Notes: generated from the letters alone by a model not told the origin. DNA of 64,000 nt from Actinomycetes bacterium (GCA_021801795.1 JAJYXR010000014.1:1-64000); one strand, 5' to 3'; counted from the first letter of the stretch, positions 35,407 through 44,716 are shown. Numbers and translations are program-made.

Positions 35407-35468
35407 CTCCTGGTGCATGAGGGTGTTCCCGGCGTGACACGTCGGCAACTCCTGGCTTTAGCCATGGC

Positions 35469-35493
35469 TAGGAGGTCAATCCGAGCCTCCCTA
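35469..35493. terminator. Hairpin between convergent ispG and proS
   Basis: GGAGG (35471-35475) pairs with CCTCC (35486-35490), extended by TA/TA with one bulge, right at the proS stop. No clear T tract follows on either strand, so a terminator role is tentative. Confidence 0.3.
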
Positions 35494-36909
35494 TTAGTAG
35501 GCCCGCGCTACCACGGCGGTCAGGTCCTCTGGGGGCGTGGAGGGATCGGGGAGCGTGGAGTCAGCCGAGACAAGGCATCGGACCGACGCGCCTGCTTCGT
35601 TCAGCTGGGTCTCGCCGCCGGATCGCAGCAGCCCTGCTGGCAGGAGGGCGAACCCGCTTGTTGCAGCCTCGATGGCTGGCTCCACGCCGGTGACCTCGCT
35701 GGTGGCTGCCTGGCGCCTGGCAAGTGCCTCGTCATAGAGCGCGCTCTGTGCCGCGTCGAGCGCCTGGCGTGCTGAGTGGGCGACCTGGTCGAGTGGGACC
35801 GGCTCCTTGGTCGACAGGTCGCGCCTCACGAGCTGGGCCTCGCCCTTCAGGAGGTCGCGGGGCCCCACCTCTATGCGCACCGGCGCGCCCTTCAGCTCCC
35901 ATCCCACCACCCGACGACCGAAGGAGGTGTCCGTCCTGGCGTCGAGCTCCACCCGCATACCGGCGTCAGCCAGCTCTCTTGCCAGCGCGGCTGCCCTATC
36001 GCCGGCTCCGTCCTCGGAGCGGACCACCAGGACGACTACCTGCACCGGAGCGATAGCCGGCGGAAGACGCAGCCCGGCGTCGTCGCCATGGGCCATGACC
36101 AGCGCACCCATCAGCCTGGTGGAGACTCCCCAGGAGGTCTGCCAGACATGCTGCTCCAGGCCCCCCTCGTCCAGGTAGGTGATGCCAAAGGCACGGGCGA
36201 AACCCTGGCCGAGCTCATGGCTGGTGCCCATCTGCAGGGCCTTGCCGTCGCGCATCATGCCCTCGGTGGTCCAGGTGGTGGTGGCTCCCGCGAAGCGCTC
36301 CCGGTCGGTCTTACGACCGGCCAGCACTGGGATCGCGAGCACCTCGGACATGAACCTCACGTAGATGCTCTCCAGGACCTCCAGGGCGAATGCACGGGCA
36401 TCGTCCTCGCTGGCATGGGCGGTGTGCCCTTCTTGCCATAAGAACTCCGTGGTGCGGAGGAACAGCCTGGGACGCAGCTCCCATCGGACCACATTGGCCC
36501 ACTGGTTCACCAGCAGCGGGAGGTCCCTGTAGCTCTGTATCCACTTGGCGAAGGACGCGTTTATGATGGTCTCGCTGGTGGGACGCACGACCACCGGCTC
36601 CTCCAGCACCTTGCCGCCTCCATGGGTGACCACCGCGAGCTCCGGGCTGAAGCCCTCGACGTGCTCTGCTTCCCGCCGGAGGTAGCTCTCGGGTATGAAC
36701 AGCGGGAAGTAGGCATTCGATACGCCGGCTGCCTTTATCCTCCGATCGATCTCTGCCTGCATCTGCTCCCAGATGGAGTAGCCGTAAGGCCGGATGACCA
36801 TGGTTCCACGTACCGGACCGCCTTCGGCCAGCTCGGCCTTTGCCACGACATCCTGGTACCACCTGGGAAAATCCTCTTCCTGGGAAGTGAGGACACTGCT
36901 GGAGGCCAT
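35494..36909 (-). CDS. proS: Prolyl-tRNA synthetase, short (type 3) class
   Basis: A 471-residue ProRS of the archaeal/eukaryotic-like class. Class II motif 1 is around YGYSIWEQMQAEIDRRIKAAG, motif 2 VVRWELRPRLFLRTTEFLWQEGHT and motif 3 near MGALVMAHGDDAGLRLPP. The anticodon-binding domain follows (APVQVVVLVVRSED, GRRVVGWELKGAPVRIEVGPRD) and the C-terminus ends in Tyr (VVARAY), as usual for this class. The long editing insertion of the bacterial type is absent. It is transcribed opposite to the surrounding operons. TAGCAT lies 9 nt before the ATG, suggesting a nearly leaderless mRNA. Confidence 0.94.
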   Translation of the reverse strand: MASSSVLTSQEEDFPRWYQDVVAKAELAEGGPVRGTMVIRPYGYSIWEQMQAEIDRRIKAAGVSNAYFPLFIPESYLRREAEHVEGFSPELAVVTHGGGKVLEEPVVVRPTSETIINASFAKWIQSYRDLPLLVNQWANVVRWELRPRLFLRTTEFLWQEGHTAHASEDDARAFALEVLESIYVRFMSEVLAIPVLAGRKTDRERFAGATTTWTTEGMMRDGKALQMGTSHELGQGFARAFGITYLDEGGLEQHVWQTSWGVSTRLMGALVMAHGDDAGLRLPPAIAPVQVVVLVVRSEDGAGDRAAALARELADAGMRVELDARTDTSFGRRVVGWELKGAPVRIEVGPRDLLKGEAQLVRRDLSTKEPVPLDQVAHSARQALDAAQSALYDEALARRQAATSEVTGVEPAIEAATSGFALLPAGLLRSGGETQLNEAGASVRCLVSADSTLPDPSTPPEDLTAVVARAY

Positions 36910-37050
36910 ATCCCGGCGATGCTAGCTTCTGGCAAGCACCAGTCGCTCAGCCGGTGCCTGCCCTGGAGCGAACCAGCTCGGATGGATAGCTGGCTCGCAT
37001 GCGCAGGTCCAGGCAGAGCACCCGGCGGCCAGCGCGGCTGTCCAGGCTGC

Positions 37051-37056
37051 TATACT
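37051..37056 (+). promoter_or_regulatory. Promoter -10 box (TATACT) of the rimP-nusA-infB operon
   Basis: TATACT is one of the best -10 matches in the window. It lies 112 nt before rimP and starts a leader that contains a short ORF and a terminator-like hairpin. A clear -35 is not seen. Confidence 0.5.
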
Positions 37057-37060
37057 CCCA

Positions 37061-37171
37061 ATGCCGTTCAGACGGATCAGGTGTTGCGTCGAAGCGTGGG
37101 CGGACGGCCCACGCTTCTGTTTTGGGCGCCGGAGGGTAGGACGACACGATCGGGAGGTGAGGGCCGCATGA
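37061..37171 (+). CDS. Predicted 36-residue leader peptide coupled to rimP
   Basis: An ATG at 37061, 4 nt after the TATACT box, opens 36 codons whose TGA (37169-37171) overlaps the rimP ATG (37168) as ATGA. The peptide is Arg-rich with Cys-Cys near its start. The terminator-like hairpin at 37092-37123 lies wholly inside it, so ribosomes on the ORF would disrupt the hairpin. Whether the mRNA start allows translation of this ATG is uncertain, since it is very close to the -10. It is a prediction only. Confidence 0.35.
   Translation: MPFRRIRCCVEAWADGPRFCFGRRRVGRHDREVRAA
37092..37123 (+). terminator. Terminator-like hairpin / attenuator in the rimP-nusA leader
   Basis: AAGCGTGGGC (37092-37101) and GCCCACGCTT (37107-37116) form a perfect 10-bp stem with a 5-nt loop, followed by CTGTTTT. 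It lies between the promoter and rimP, so it could cut off transcription of the operon that makes NusA. A smaller CCGT/ACGG hairpin stands at 37064-37075. Confidence 0.65.
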
Positions 37172-37845
37172 CAGACCAGCTATCAGAGATGCTTGGCTCT
37201 CCCCTGCGTGGAATGCACCTCGAGCTCGTGGACCTCGAGCTCCGGTCGGGGATCCTGAAGGTGGTGGTGGACCGTGAGGGTGGGGTGGACCTCGATGCGC
37301 TCACCGAGGCCACACGTCTGCTATCGGCAGTCCTGGACGCCGACGAGGCCTTCTCGACCCGCCCCTACACCCTGGAGGTGACCAGTCCAGGCCTGGAGCG
37401 CCCGCTCAGGCGACCGGAGCACTTCCTCAGGGCTGTCGGTGAGCTTCTGTCTGTGCGGATGATCTCGCAGGAGGGCGGCGTCACCCGTATCCGAGGTGAC
37501 CTGATATCTGCCGACGAGTCCGGTTTCGAGCTCCGTGCTCGAGCAAGAGGGTCCGAGGGGGAGATCCTCAGGATTGGCTACGAGCAGGTGGAGCGCGCCC
37601 ACACGGTTTTCGAGTGGGGTGCCGCGGCTGGTGAAAGCGCTGGAGCTTCCTCCTCCGGGGACGCCAGGGGCCACGACCCGACCTCAGGTTCCGGCCGGAG
37701 GCGATCCCGGGGTGAGAATCCGGCCAAGGGCGCGAGGCGATCCCGGGGTGAGAATCCGGCCAAGGGCGCGAATCGATCCCGGGGTGAGAATCCGGCCAAG
37801 GGCGCGAATCGAGTTGCCCGGAAAGAGACGGTGTCCACACCATGA
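37168..37845 (+). CDS. rimP: Ribosome maturation factor RimP with basic repeat tail
   Basis: RimP helps assemble the 30S subunit. The 225-residue protein has the N-terminal domain MHLELVDLELRSGILKVVVD and the YTLEVTSPGLERPLRRPEHF motif typical of the family, then a C-terminal Sm-like domain (VTRIRGDLISADESGFELRA). The last 60 residues are an added tail with three perfect-looking RSRGENPAKGAR/N units, strongly basic, coded by 36-bp repeats; the normal protein is about 150-165 residues. GGAGGT lies 9 nt before the ATG at 37168. The stop overlaps nusA as ATGA, so both are coupled. Confidence 0.93.
   Translation: MTDQLSEMLGSPLRGMHLELVDLELRSGILKVVVDREGGVDLDALTEATRLLSAVLDADEAFSTRPYTLEVTSPGLERPLRRPEHFLRAVGELLSVRMISQEGGVTRIRGDLISADESGFELRARARGSEGEILRIGYEQVERAHTVFEWGAAAGESAGASSSGDARGHDPTSGSGRRRSRGENPAKGARRSRGENPAKGANRSRGENPAKGANRVARKETVSTP
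37702..37809 (+). repeat. 36-bp tandem repeat x3 in the rimP tail
   Basis: Units at 37702-37737, 37738-37773 and 37774-37809 differ by only one or two bases in the last codon (Arg or Asn). Each is 12 codons (RSRGENPAKGA plus R or N). GRRRSRG before the array and NRV after it look like unit edges. Confidence 0.93.
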
Positions 37846-39113
37846 GCACCACTAACTTCGAGTTCCTCGACGCACTTGGCCAGATAGCGCGCGACAAGGG
37901 CATATCGGTGGACACGCTGCTGGACGCCTTGGCGAACGCGCTCGTCGCCGCGTACAAGAGGCGCCCCGATGCCGCCGAAGAGGCCGTGGTCACCATCGAC
38001 CCCGAATCCGGCGAGATTCGCGTATACGGTCAGGAGCTCGACGACGAGGGCAACGTCGTGCGGGAGTGGGACGACACCCCGAGCGACTTCGGCCGCATAG
38101 CCGCACAGACCGCCAAGCAGGTGATACTCCAGCGCATCCGCGAGGTCGAGCGCGACATGAAGTACGAGGAGTACGCGGGGCGCGAGGGCGACATCGTGAC
38201 CGGGATCGTCCAGCAGACGGACAACCGTTATACGCTCCTCGACCTCGGGAAGGTCGAGGCCTTGCTGCCCCAGGCCGAGCAGGTGCCCTACGAGCGTTAC
38301 GAGCACGGCGCCCGCCTGAAGGCCTACATAGTCGAGGTACGTAAGACGAGCAAGGGTCCTCAGATAGTGGTGAGTCGCAGCCATCCGGGTCTCGTGAAGC
38401 GTCTCTTCGAGCTCGAGGTGCCTGAGATATCCACCGGGGTGGTCGAGATAAAGGCCGCGGCTCGTGAGCCAGGTCACCGGACGAAGATCGCAGTGTGGTC
38501 CAACGACCCGAACGTGGATCCGGTCGGGGCCTGTGTAGGGGCGCGAGGTTCCAGGGTGCGGATGGTCACCAACGAGCTCCGCGGAGAGCGCGTCGACGTC
38601 GTACCATTCTCCGAGGACCCCTTGGAGCTCATCCAGGCAGCGCTCCAGCCTGCTCGGGTACGCGAGGTGCGCCTGGATGAGGAGAGTGGTACCGCGACCG
38701 TCGTGGTGGGCGATTACCAGCTGTCCCTGGCGATCGGCAAGGAGGGCCAGAACGCCCGCCTGGCAGCTCGCCTTACCGGCTGGCGGGTGGACATAAAGAG
38801 CGAGACCCAGGTGGCCGAGGAAGAGGCCGGGCAGGACTGGGCCGAGGGTGAGTGGGTCGAGAACGACGCAGGCCAGATGGTCTGGCAGCCGGCCGAGGGC
38901 GGTGAGGCGCTGTCGGTGGAGGAGTGGTCCAGGGCTGCCGATGCGACCCAGGACGCTGCCGATGGACCCAGCGATGCCGGTTTGCCGGGAGACAGCCTCG
39001 ACGCCGCTGGCGATATGGCATCCCCGGAGACCGAGGCATCCCCGGAGACCGAGGCATCCCCGGAGAACGAGGCATCCCCGGAGACCGAGGCATCCCCGGA
39101 GGCAGGCGGGTAG
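37842..39113 (+). CDS. nusA: Transcription termination/antitermination factor NusA with acidic repeat tail
   Basis: NusA binds RNA polymerase and controls pausing and termination. The 423-residue protein has the N-terminal polymerase-binding domain (FLDALGQIARDKGISVDTLLDAL), an S1 domain (GDIVTGIVQQTDNRYTLLDLG) and two KH domains with VGARGSRVRMV and SLAIGKEGQNARLAARLTGW. A stretch after the second KH domain is acidic and ends in five ASPETE units from an 18-bp repeat. Family members from actinobacteria lack the long C-terminal repeats of proteobacteria, so the tail is a new addition here. The ATG overlaps the rimP stop. Confidence 0.96.
   Translation: MSTTNFEFLDALGQIARDKGISVDTLLDALANALVAAYKRRPDAAEEAVVTIDPESGEIRVYGQELDDEGNVVREWDDTPSDFGRIAAQTAKQVILQRIREVERDMKYEEYAGREGDIVTGIVQQTDNRYTLLDLGKVEALLPQAEQVPYERYEHGARLKAYIVEVRKTSKGPQIVVSRSHPGLVKRLFELEVPEISTGVVEIKAAAREPGHRTKIAVWSNDPNVDPVGACVGARGSRVRMVTNELRGERVDVVPFSEDPLELIQAALQPARVREVRLDEESGTATVVVGDYQLSLAIGKEGQNARLAARLTGWRVDIKSETQVAEEEAGQDWAEGEWVENDAGQMVWQPAEGGEALSVEEWSRAADATQDAADGPSDAGLPGDSLDAAGDMASPETEASPETEASPENEASPETEASPEAGG
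39018..39107 (+). repeat. 18-bp tandem repeat x5 in the nusA tail
   Basis: Five units of GCATCCCCGGAGACCGAG end to end; the third has AAC for ACC and the last has drifted to GCAGGC. They code for ASPETE and end just before the stop. Confidence 0.94.
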
Positions 39114-39290
39114 CACCCAGGTCCCACCGGCGGTCACCTCCGTCTGGCCAGGACATGACGCCGTGACCCGGTCGCAGGCCGCTGTGGGGCACGCGAGGAC
39201 ACCTTTGGATAAGGAGGCTTCCAGGTGTGCGAGGATGGAGACCCGAGCCATGCCGGCTCGGGCAAAGACGACAAAGGACCGTAGCACCAG

Positions 39291-42284
39291 GTGCCGAAGA
39301 AGATTCGTGTATACGAGCTTGCTCGCGAGCTGGGCCTTACCAACAAGGAGGCCCTGGACCTCTGCGCGTCCCTCGGTATCGGGGTAAAGAGCCACTCGTC
39401 CTCCATCGAGGATCCTCAGGCGGACAGGGTCCGGCGCAAGGCCGACGCCGAAGGGCTCCGGCGTGAGGTCTCGCCGCAAGAGCCAGAACCTGCGAAGAAG
39501 GTCGCGGCATCGAAGAAATCAGCTTCCGCCACCGAACCATCGCCGTCACCGTCACCGACTACTGGCCCTACTGCCATCCCTCACGATCTCGGTCCGGAGC
39601 CAGGGGCTTCTGGCGGTGGGGAGGAAGAGAGCCGCCTGGTGCGCAGCCGGCCGTCTTCGCCGAGCGCGGCCGTTCAGGCACCGGTTGCTCCTCCGATCCG
39701 TACTGATCCCCCCGGTCTAGAACCACCTGCTAGGTCCGACTCCCCCGCAGGTGGACCCGGGCAGGCTGGCGCGCGACCGGGGCAGGCTGGCGCGCGACCG
39801 GGGCAGGCTGGCGCGCGACCCGGGCAGGCTGGCGCGCGACCCGGGCAGGCTGGCGCGCGACCGGGGCAGGCTGGCGCGCGACCTGTCGTGGCGGGGGGCA
39901 GGGCCGCAGCGCCACCGCGTCAGCCAGCGGCTCCGCAGGCTCCTGCTGGAGATAGGCCGGTTGCCCCCGCCGGGGGAGATCCGGGAGCCGGTAGGTCGTC
40001 TGATGTGCGATCGGCTGCCACGGCGCTCGAGGAGGCAGCCGAGGCTCCTCCGGCGGCACCCCCTGGCGGTGCCGGTGCTCGTAGCGCATCCCCTCCCGGC
40101 GTGCATCCACCTCTCAGCGCTTCCGGGCGCCCGATCCCTCCGCCGCCGGGGCCGCCCCGCTCGTCAACGGGGCGCCCTATTCCCCCACCTCCCGGTCGCC
40201 GGAGTCCACCTCAGCGTCCCTCTACATCTACGGCGCGCCCCGGTGGTGGGGGAAGGCCCAGCTCGAGTGCCCCTAGGTCGTCGGGCCCCCCTCCTGGCGG
40301 CGGCTACGGTGCCAGACCATCGGGTGGAGTCCCGGGAGGCTTCGGGGGCAGGCCCGGGGGTGGTGCGCCGCCTCCTGGCCGGGGAGCTCCCGCGGGCAGG
40401 GGAAGGCTTCCTCAGCGACGGCCGAGGCGCCGGAGGCGGAACCTCGACGAGCTGGAACCCACCCAGTTCACCACCTACGCTCCCTCCAACGCGCCGGTCC
40501 CCGACCACGAGGTGATCGTGGAGCGGGGCTCCACGCCTAGGGAGCTGGGGCCCAAGCTGAACCGCTCCGCCGGTGACGTGATCAGGTTTCTCTTCCTGCA
40601 GGGAGAGGTGGTGACGGCGACCCAGTCGCTCACCGACGAGATGATCGAGCTGTTCGCAGCGGAGATCGGCGCAACGGTACGGCTCGTGGACCCAGGCGAA
40701 GAGGAAGAAGCCCAGCTCCAGGCCCGTTATTTCGAGGAGGACGAGGACGACGAGGCGACCGGTGAGCTGAGGCCGCGCCCCCCGGTGGTCACCGTGATGG
40801 GGCACGTCGACCATGGCAAGACCCTCCTGCTCGACAGGATCCGTTCTGCGAACGTGGTGGCCAGCGAGGCTGGGGGCATCACCCAGCACATAGGCGCGTA
40901 TCAGGTGCAGGCTGCCGGACAGGCCATCACCTTCATAGACACCCCCGGTCACGAAGCCTTCACTGCGATGAGGGCACGCGGAGCCGAGGTGACGGACCTG
41001 GTGGTTCTGGTGGTGGCCGCCGATGACGGTGTGATGCCTCAGACGGTCGAGGCGATAGATCATGCCAGGGCTGCCGAGGTTCCCATAGTGGTCGCCATCA
41101 ACAAGGTCGACCGCCCCGACGCGGATCCGAACCGGGTCATGCAGCAGCTGTCCGAGCGCGGCCTGGTGCCGGAGGCATGGGGGGGCGACACGATCATGTG
41201 CGAGGTGTCCGCCCTGGACGGGACCGGGATTCCCGAGCTGCTGGACCAGATCGCAGTGGTGGCCGAGGTCGAGGAGCTACGGGCCAGCCCGGAGGGTCGT
41301 GCGAGGGGGGTGGTCCTGGAGGCGAACCTGGAGGTGGGCCGGGGGCCCGTCGCGACCGTGATCGTGAAGCGGGGCACCCTGCGGGTGGGCGACCCACTGG
41401 TGGCGGGGTCTGCCTGGGGAAAGGTGAAGGCCCTGGTGAACGATAGGGGCGAGGCCCTGAAGGAGGCTCCGCCCTCGACTCCGGTGCAGGTGCTCGGGTT
41501 CTCCGAGCCACCGAGTGCTGGTGACGTGTTCAGGGCGACCGTCGATCTGAACACGGCGCGGACCATAGGCGAGGCCCGGGAGCGCCGTTACAGGGTGGCC
41601 GGTCACGCACCGTCGCCGGGCGCACCCGGAGCAAAGCTGGAGGACATCTTCGAGCAGATCCAGCGCGGCGAGACCGCGACGCTGAACCTGGTGCTGAAGT
41701 CCGATGTGCAGGGGTCCCTGGAGGCGATCACCGACAGCCTGAGAAAGCTCGAGCGCGACGACGTGAAGCTCAGCTTCGTCCACAGGGGAGTAGGAGGGGT
41801 GACGGAGAACGACGTCCAGCTGGCTGCTGCGTCGAATGCCACGATCATCGGCTTCAACGTGAGACCCGACAGGCGTGCTCGCGAGCTGGCTGGTGAGCGT
41901 GGCGTGGAGATCCGTACCTACGAGATCATCTACAAGCTGATCGAGGACATCGAGTCCGCCATGGTCGGGATGCTCGCCCCCGAGTTCGAAGAGGTCGTGA
42001 CCGGTGAAGCGGAGGTAAGAGCCGTGTTCAGGGTCCCTCGCGTGGGGGCGGTCGCCGGCTGCTACGTACGCGAGGGTGTGATCACCCGCGGCTCGAAGGT
42101 GAGGTTCCTGAGGGAGGGCGTGGTCATCTGGAGGGGCACCATCACCTCCCTGCGCCGCTTCAAGGACGACGCCCGGGAGGTCCAGTCCGGCTTCGAGTGC
42201 GGTGTGGGTCTGTCGGACTTCCAGGACCTGAAGGAAGGCGACCTGATAGAGACCTTCGAGGAACGCGAGATACCTCGCTCCTGA
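39291..42284 (+). CDS. infB: Translation initiation factor IF-2 with repeat-bearing N-terminus
   Basis: IF-2 brings fMet-tRNA to the 30S subunit. The 997-residue protein starts [20 protein letters not shown], has a long Pro/Gly/Ala-rich variable region (about 60-385) and then the GTPase domain with G1 GHVDHGKT (504-511), DTPGHEAF and [11 protein letters not shown], followed by the IF-2 domains II-IV ending at [13 protein letters not shown]. The variable region includes six GQAGARP repeats and a doubled GRPIPPPPG segment. GTG at 39291 is the start. nusA lies 177 bp upstream and the intervening DNA has no ylxR gene, only a CCCGAGCC/GGCTCGGG hairpin near 39243-39263. Core domains are normal. Confidence 0.97.
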   Translation: MPKKIRVYELARELGLTNKEALDLCASLGIGVKSHSSSIEDPQADRVRRKADAEGLRREVSPQEPEPAKKVAASKKSASATEPSPSPSPTTGPTAIPHDLGPEPGASGGGEEESRLVRSRPSSPSAAVQAPVAPPIRTDPPGLEPPARSDSPAGGPGQAGARPGQAGARPGQAGARPGQAGARPGQAGARPGQAGARPVVAGGRAAAPPRQPAAPQAPAGDRPVAPAGGDPGAGRSSDVRSAATALEEAAEAPPAAPPGGAGARSASPPGVHPPLSASGRPIPPPPGPPRSSTGRPIPPPPGRRSPPQRPSTSTARPGGGGRPSSSAPRSSGPPPGGGYGARPSGGVPGGFGGRPGGGAPPPGRGAPAGRGRLPQRRPRRRRRNLDELEPTQFTTYAPSNAPVPDHEVIVERGSTPRELGPKLNRSAGDVIRFLFLQGEVVTATQSLTDEMIELFAAEIGATVRLVDPGEEEEAQLQARYFEEDEDDEATGELRPRPPVVTVMGHVDHGKTLLLDRIRSANVVASEAGGITQHIGAYQVQAAGQAITFIDTPGHEAFTAMRARGAEVTDLVVLVVAADDGVMPQTVEAIDHARAAEVPIVVAINKVDRPDADPNRVMQQLSERGLVPEAWGGDTIMCEVSALDGTGIPELLDQIAVVAEVEELRASPEGRARGVVLEANLEVGRGPVATVIVKRGTLRVGDPLVAGSAWGKVKALVNDRGEALKEAPPSTPVQVLGFSEPPSAGDVFRATVDLNTARTIGEARERRYRVAGHAPSPGAPGAKLEDIFEQIQRGETATLNLVLKSDVQGSLEAITDSLRKLERDDVKLSFVHRGVGGVTENDVQLAAASNATIIGFNVRPDRRARELAGERGVEIRTYEIIYKLIEDIESAMVGMLAPEFEEVVTGEAEVRAVFRVPRVGAVAGCYVREGVITRGSKVRFLREGVVIWRGTITSLRRFKDDAREVQSGFECGVGLSDFQDLKEGDLIETFEEREIPRS
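39759..39884 (+). repeat. 21-bp tandem repeat x6 in infB
   Basis: Six copies of GGGCAGGCTGGCGCGCGACC plus one variable base. The only differences are in the last base of the Pro codon. The peptide is GQAGARP, repeated in the disordered N-terminal part of IF-2. Confidence 0.95.
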
Positions 42285-42333
42285 CCGGTAGCCGGCCTAT
42301 CGGGAGCGAGACCTTTCCGTTTGGAGGTGGACA

Positions 42334-42750
42334 GTGCGTGGACGCAGCTACGGTTCCAGGGCCGCTCCCTATCCGAGGACGGCCAGGGTGAACGAGCTGC
42401 TGCGCGAGATACTTGCAGAGGAGATCGAACGGCTGGTCGATGCCGAGGACCGGTTGCGGCTGGCCACGGTCACTGGTGTGGATACCGCGCCTGACCTCCG
42501 ACACGCCACTGTCTATCTGAGCTCGCTCAGCACAGACCTCTCCGAAGCCCTCGAAGAGCATCGCAGGGGCCTCCAGAGGTCTATAGGCCGCCAGGCACGG
42601 CTGAAGCGCACCCCCCAGCTCAGCTTCGTCGCGGACCCCGCAGTTGCCGGCGGCAGGAGGGTCGAGGCGATCCTGCGCCGGATTGGCTCCTCGGAGCAGG
42701 CATCTCCCCGGCCCCTCCATGCAGACAACCGTGATCTTCCCCGCGACTGA
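42334..42750 (+). CDS. rbfA: Ribosome-binding factor A
   Basis: A 138-residue RbfA for late 30S maturation and cold adaptation. The KH-like fold is visible: ARVNELLREILAEEIERLVD, LATVTGVDTAPDLRHATVYLS and RLKRTPQLSFVADPAVAGGRRVEAIL. The GTG start has GGAGG 7 nt upstream. N- and C-terminal extensions are Arg- and Pro-rich. In other actinobacteria a DHH phosphoesterase gene usually follows; here truB follows after 42 bp without it. Confidence 0.92.
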   Translation: MRGRSYGSRAAPYPRTARVNELLREILAEEIERLVDAEDRLRLATVTGVDTAPDLRHATVYLSSLSTDLSEALEEHRRGLQRSIGRQARLKRTPQLSFVADPAVAGGRRVEAILRRIGSSEQASPRPLHADNRDLPRD

Positions 42751-42792
42751 GCTCTTCGCGGCTGGAGCCGCCAGTCCCCTCGGGGAATTCTG

Positions 42793-43665
42793 ATGGACGG
42801 GCTCCTGGTAGTGGACAAGCCCGCAGGCTGGACATCTCACGACGTCGTCGCGCGCTGCAGACGGGTGGTGGGTCAGCGGCGCGTGGGGCATGCAGGGACG
42901 CTGGATCCAGATGCCACGGGTGTGCTGCTGGTAGGGGTGGGGCGGGTGACGCGCCTGCTCAGGTTTCTCAGCTCCTCCCAGAAGTCCTACGAGGGGGAGG
43001 TGGTGTTGGGAACGGCTACGAGCACCCTGGACGCCTCGGGGGTGCCGACGGGGAGCTGGGAAATGTCGAGCGTGACCATAGAGGAGATGCGGGAGGCGGC
43101 AGAGCACTTCATCGGTGACATCGACCAGGTACCGCCCATGGTCTCTGCTGTGAAGCTCCAGGGCCGTAGGCTCCACGAGCTGGCTAGGGCTGGGGTGGAG
43201 GTGGAGAGGTCCCCGCGCCGGGTAGCCGTCTACCGTCTGGAGGTGCTACCCGGTCCAGAGGACTCGCCTGGGGTATTTCGCATAGAGGTCGACTGCTCAG
43301 CGGGAACTTACATTCGATCACTCGCTGCTGATCTCGGGACTGCGCTAGGGGGAGGAGCGCACCTGCGGAACCTGAGGCGCACCAGGGTGGGATCCTTCGG
43401 AGTCGACGAGGCCCACCCCCTCGAGGAGCTCAGCGCCGATCACCTCATCAGCCCTGCCGAGGCAATGCGCGACATGCGTCGGATCGAAGCGGGCGAGGAG
43501 GTGGTGAGGCTGGCTTCACATGGCCTGGCCCTCGACCGGGTGGCCATAGGGGCTACGGGTGAGGGGCCCTGGGCGCTCCTCGACTCCAGCGGTGGCCTGG
43601 TGGCCATATACGAGGCCACGGCTAGCGACCGAGTCGTGGCAGCGGTGGTGGTGGCACCAGCCTGA
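42793..43665 (+). CDS. truB: tRNA pseudouridine-55 synthase
   Basis: TruB converts U55 of tRNA to pseudouridine. The 290-residue protein opens GLLVVDKPAGWTSHDVVARC, followed by RRVGHAGTLDPDATGVLLV with the catalytic Asp at residue 38 in TLDP, then YEGEVVLGTATSTLDASG, and IEVDCSAGTYIRSLAADLG. A C-terminal PUA-like part follows. The ATG at 42793 gives a normal family N-terminus. It stands between rbfA and ribF as usual. Confidence 0.95.
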   Translation: MDGLLVVDKPAGWTSHDVVARCRRVVGQRRVGHAGTLDPDATGVLLVGVGRVTRLLRFLSSSQKSYEGEVVLGTATSTLDASGVPTGSWEMSSVTIEEMREAAEHFIGDIDQVPPMVSAVKLQGRRLHELARAGVEVERSPRRVAVYRLEVLPGPEDSPGVFRIEVDCSAGTYIRSLAADLGTALGGGAHLRNLRRTRVGSFGVDEAHPLEELSADHLISPAEAMRDMRRIEAGEEVVRLASHGLALDRVAIGATGEGPWALLDSSGGLVAIYEATASDRVVAAVVVAPA

Positions 43666-43758
43666 TGACCAGCCTGGCTGAGGCCAGCTGGCGCGTAGGT
43701 CGGCGTGGCACCTGCGGCTCGCGAGCAGGAGCCCGGCACGACTGGTCCGGCCGTCCGG

Positions 43759-43764
43759 TAGCCT
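43759..43764 (+). promoter_or_regulatory. Leaderless -10 box (TAGCCT) before ribF
   Basis: TAGCCT ends 7 nt before the ribF GTG at 43772. No ribosome binding site lies between. Confidence 0.5.
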
Positions 43765-43771
43765 CGGCCAG

Positions 43772-44716
43772 GTGAGAGTGGTGATGGGCACGGAGCAGGC
43801 CAGCGCGCCCCCAGGTGGCTCGGCAGTGACGATAGGTGCATACGACGGTGTCCACCTGGGTCACCGAGAGGTGATCGGGCACCTGCGCGAGCGGGCAGCG
43901 GCCCTGGGTCTTGAGAGCGTGGTGGTCACCTTCGATCGCCATCCAGCAGCGGTGGTGCGGCCGGAGTCGGTGCCCCCGCTACTCACCGACCTCGATCAGA
44001 AGCTGGAGCTGCTGGCCAGCACCGGTGTTGACATGACCCTGGTGGTGCCATTCGACGCGGATCGAGCGGAGGAGTCTCCCGAGGACTTCGTCGACGAGGT
44101 CCTCCTGGGGGCCCTGGGGGCACGAGTGGTGGTGGTGGGGGAGAACTTCCACTTCGGCCATGGCCGTAAGGGCGACGTGCCGATGCTGGCGGAACTGGGC
44201 CGGAGTGCAGGATTCGAGGTCGTCGGCTTGGCGCTGGCCTCCAGCTCGGACGGCCATCCGGTCTCCTCCACCCGGATACGGGGGCTGCTCGCCCGAGGCG
44301 ACGTGGTGGGTGCCGCGCGGCTGCTCGGCCGGGAGCACCAGGTGCGGGGCAAGGTAGTGGCTGGTGACGGACGTGGGGGTGCTGAGCTCGGCTTCCCGAC
44401 TGCGAACGTGGACCTGCCTGCAGGCCTGGCGTTGCCAGAGGAGGGTATCTACGCATGCCGCTACGAGCGGCCAGATAGGAGCACCCACATGGCGGCCGTC
44501 TCCCTCGGTCGGCGTCCCACCTTCTACGACGCGGGCTCGCCGTCCCTGCTCGAGGCGTACCTGCTCGACTTCTCGGGTGATCTCTATGGTGAGCTGGCCA
44601 AGGTGTCCTTCGTGGCAAGGCTCCGCGCCGAGAGGCGTTTCGAGAGTGCCGATGCCCTGGTGGCCCAGATGGGGCGCGATGCAGCCGAGACCCGCAGGCT
44701 GCTGGCGGGTCAGTGA
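43772..44716 (+). CDS. ribF: Bifunctional riboflavin kinase / FAD synthetase
   Basis: RibF makes FMN and FAD. The 314-residue protein has the FAD synthetase domain with AVTIGAYDGVHLGHREVIGHL, VVTFDRHPAAVV, VVVGENFHFGHGRKGD and STRIRGLLARGDV, then the riboflavin kinase domain with VVAGDGRGGAELGFPTANVD and LLEAYLLDFSGDLYG. Length and both domains are normal. The GTG at 43772 is preferred for the TAGCCT box upstream. The stop codon region is part of a partly duplicated segment (44711-44829). Confidence 0.93.
   Translation: MRVVMGTEQASAPPGGSAVTIGAYDGVHLGHREVIGHLRERAAALGLESVVVTFDRHPAAVVRPESVPPLLTDLDQKLELLASTGVDMTLVVPFDADRAEESPEDFVDEVLLGALGARVVVVGENFHFGHGRKGDVPMLAELGRSAGFEVVGLALASSSDGHPVSSTRIRGLLARGDVVGAARLLGREHQVRGKVVAGDGRGGAELGFPTANVDLPAGLALPEEGIYACRYERPDRSTHMAAVSLGRRPTFYDAGSPSLLEAYLLDFSGDLYGELAKVSFVARLRAERRFESADALVAQMGRDAAETRRLLAGQ

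Noticed and set aside
37578..39479. 633-codon minus-strand frame
   Set aside because: Antisense to rimP/nusA; its repeats are only reverse readings of the rimP and nusA arrays.
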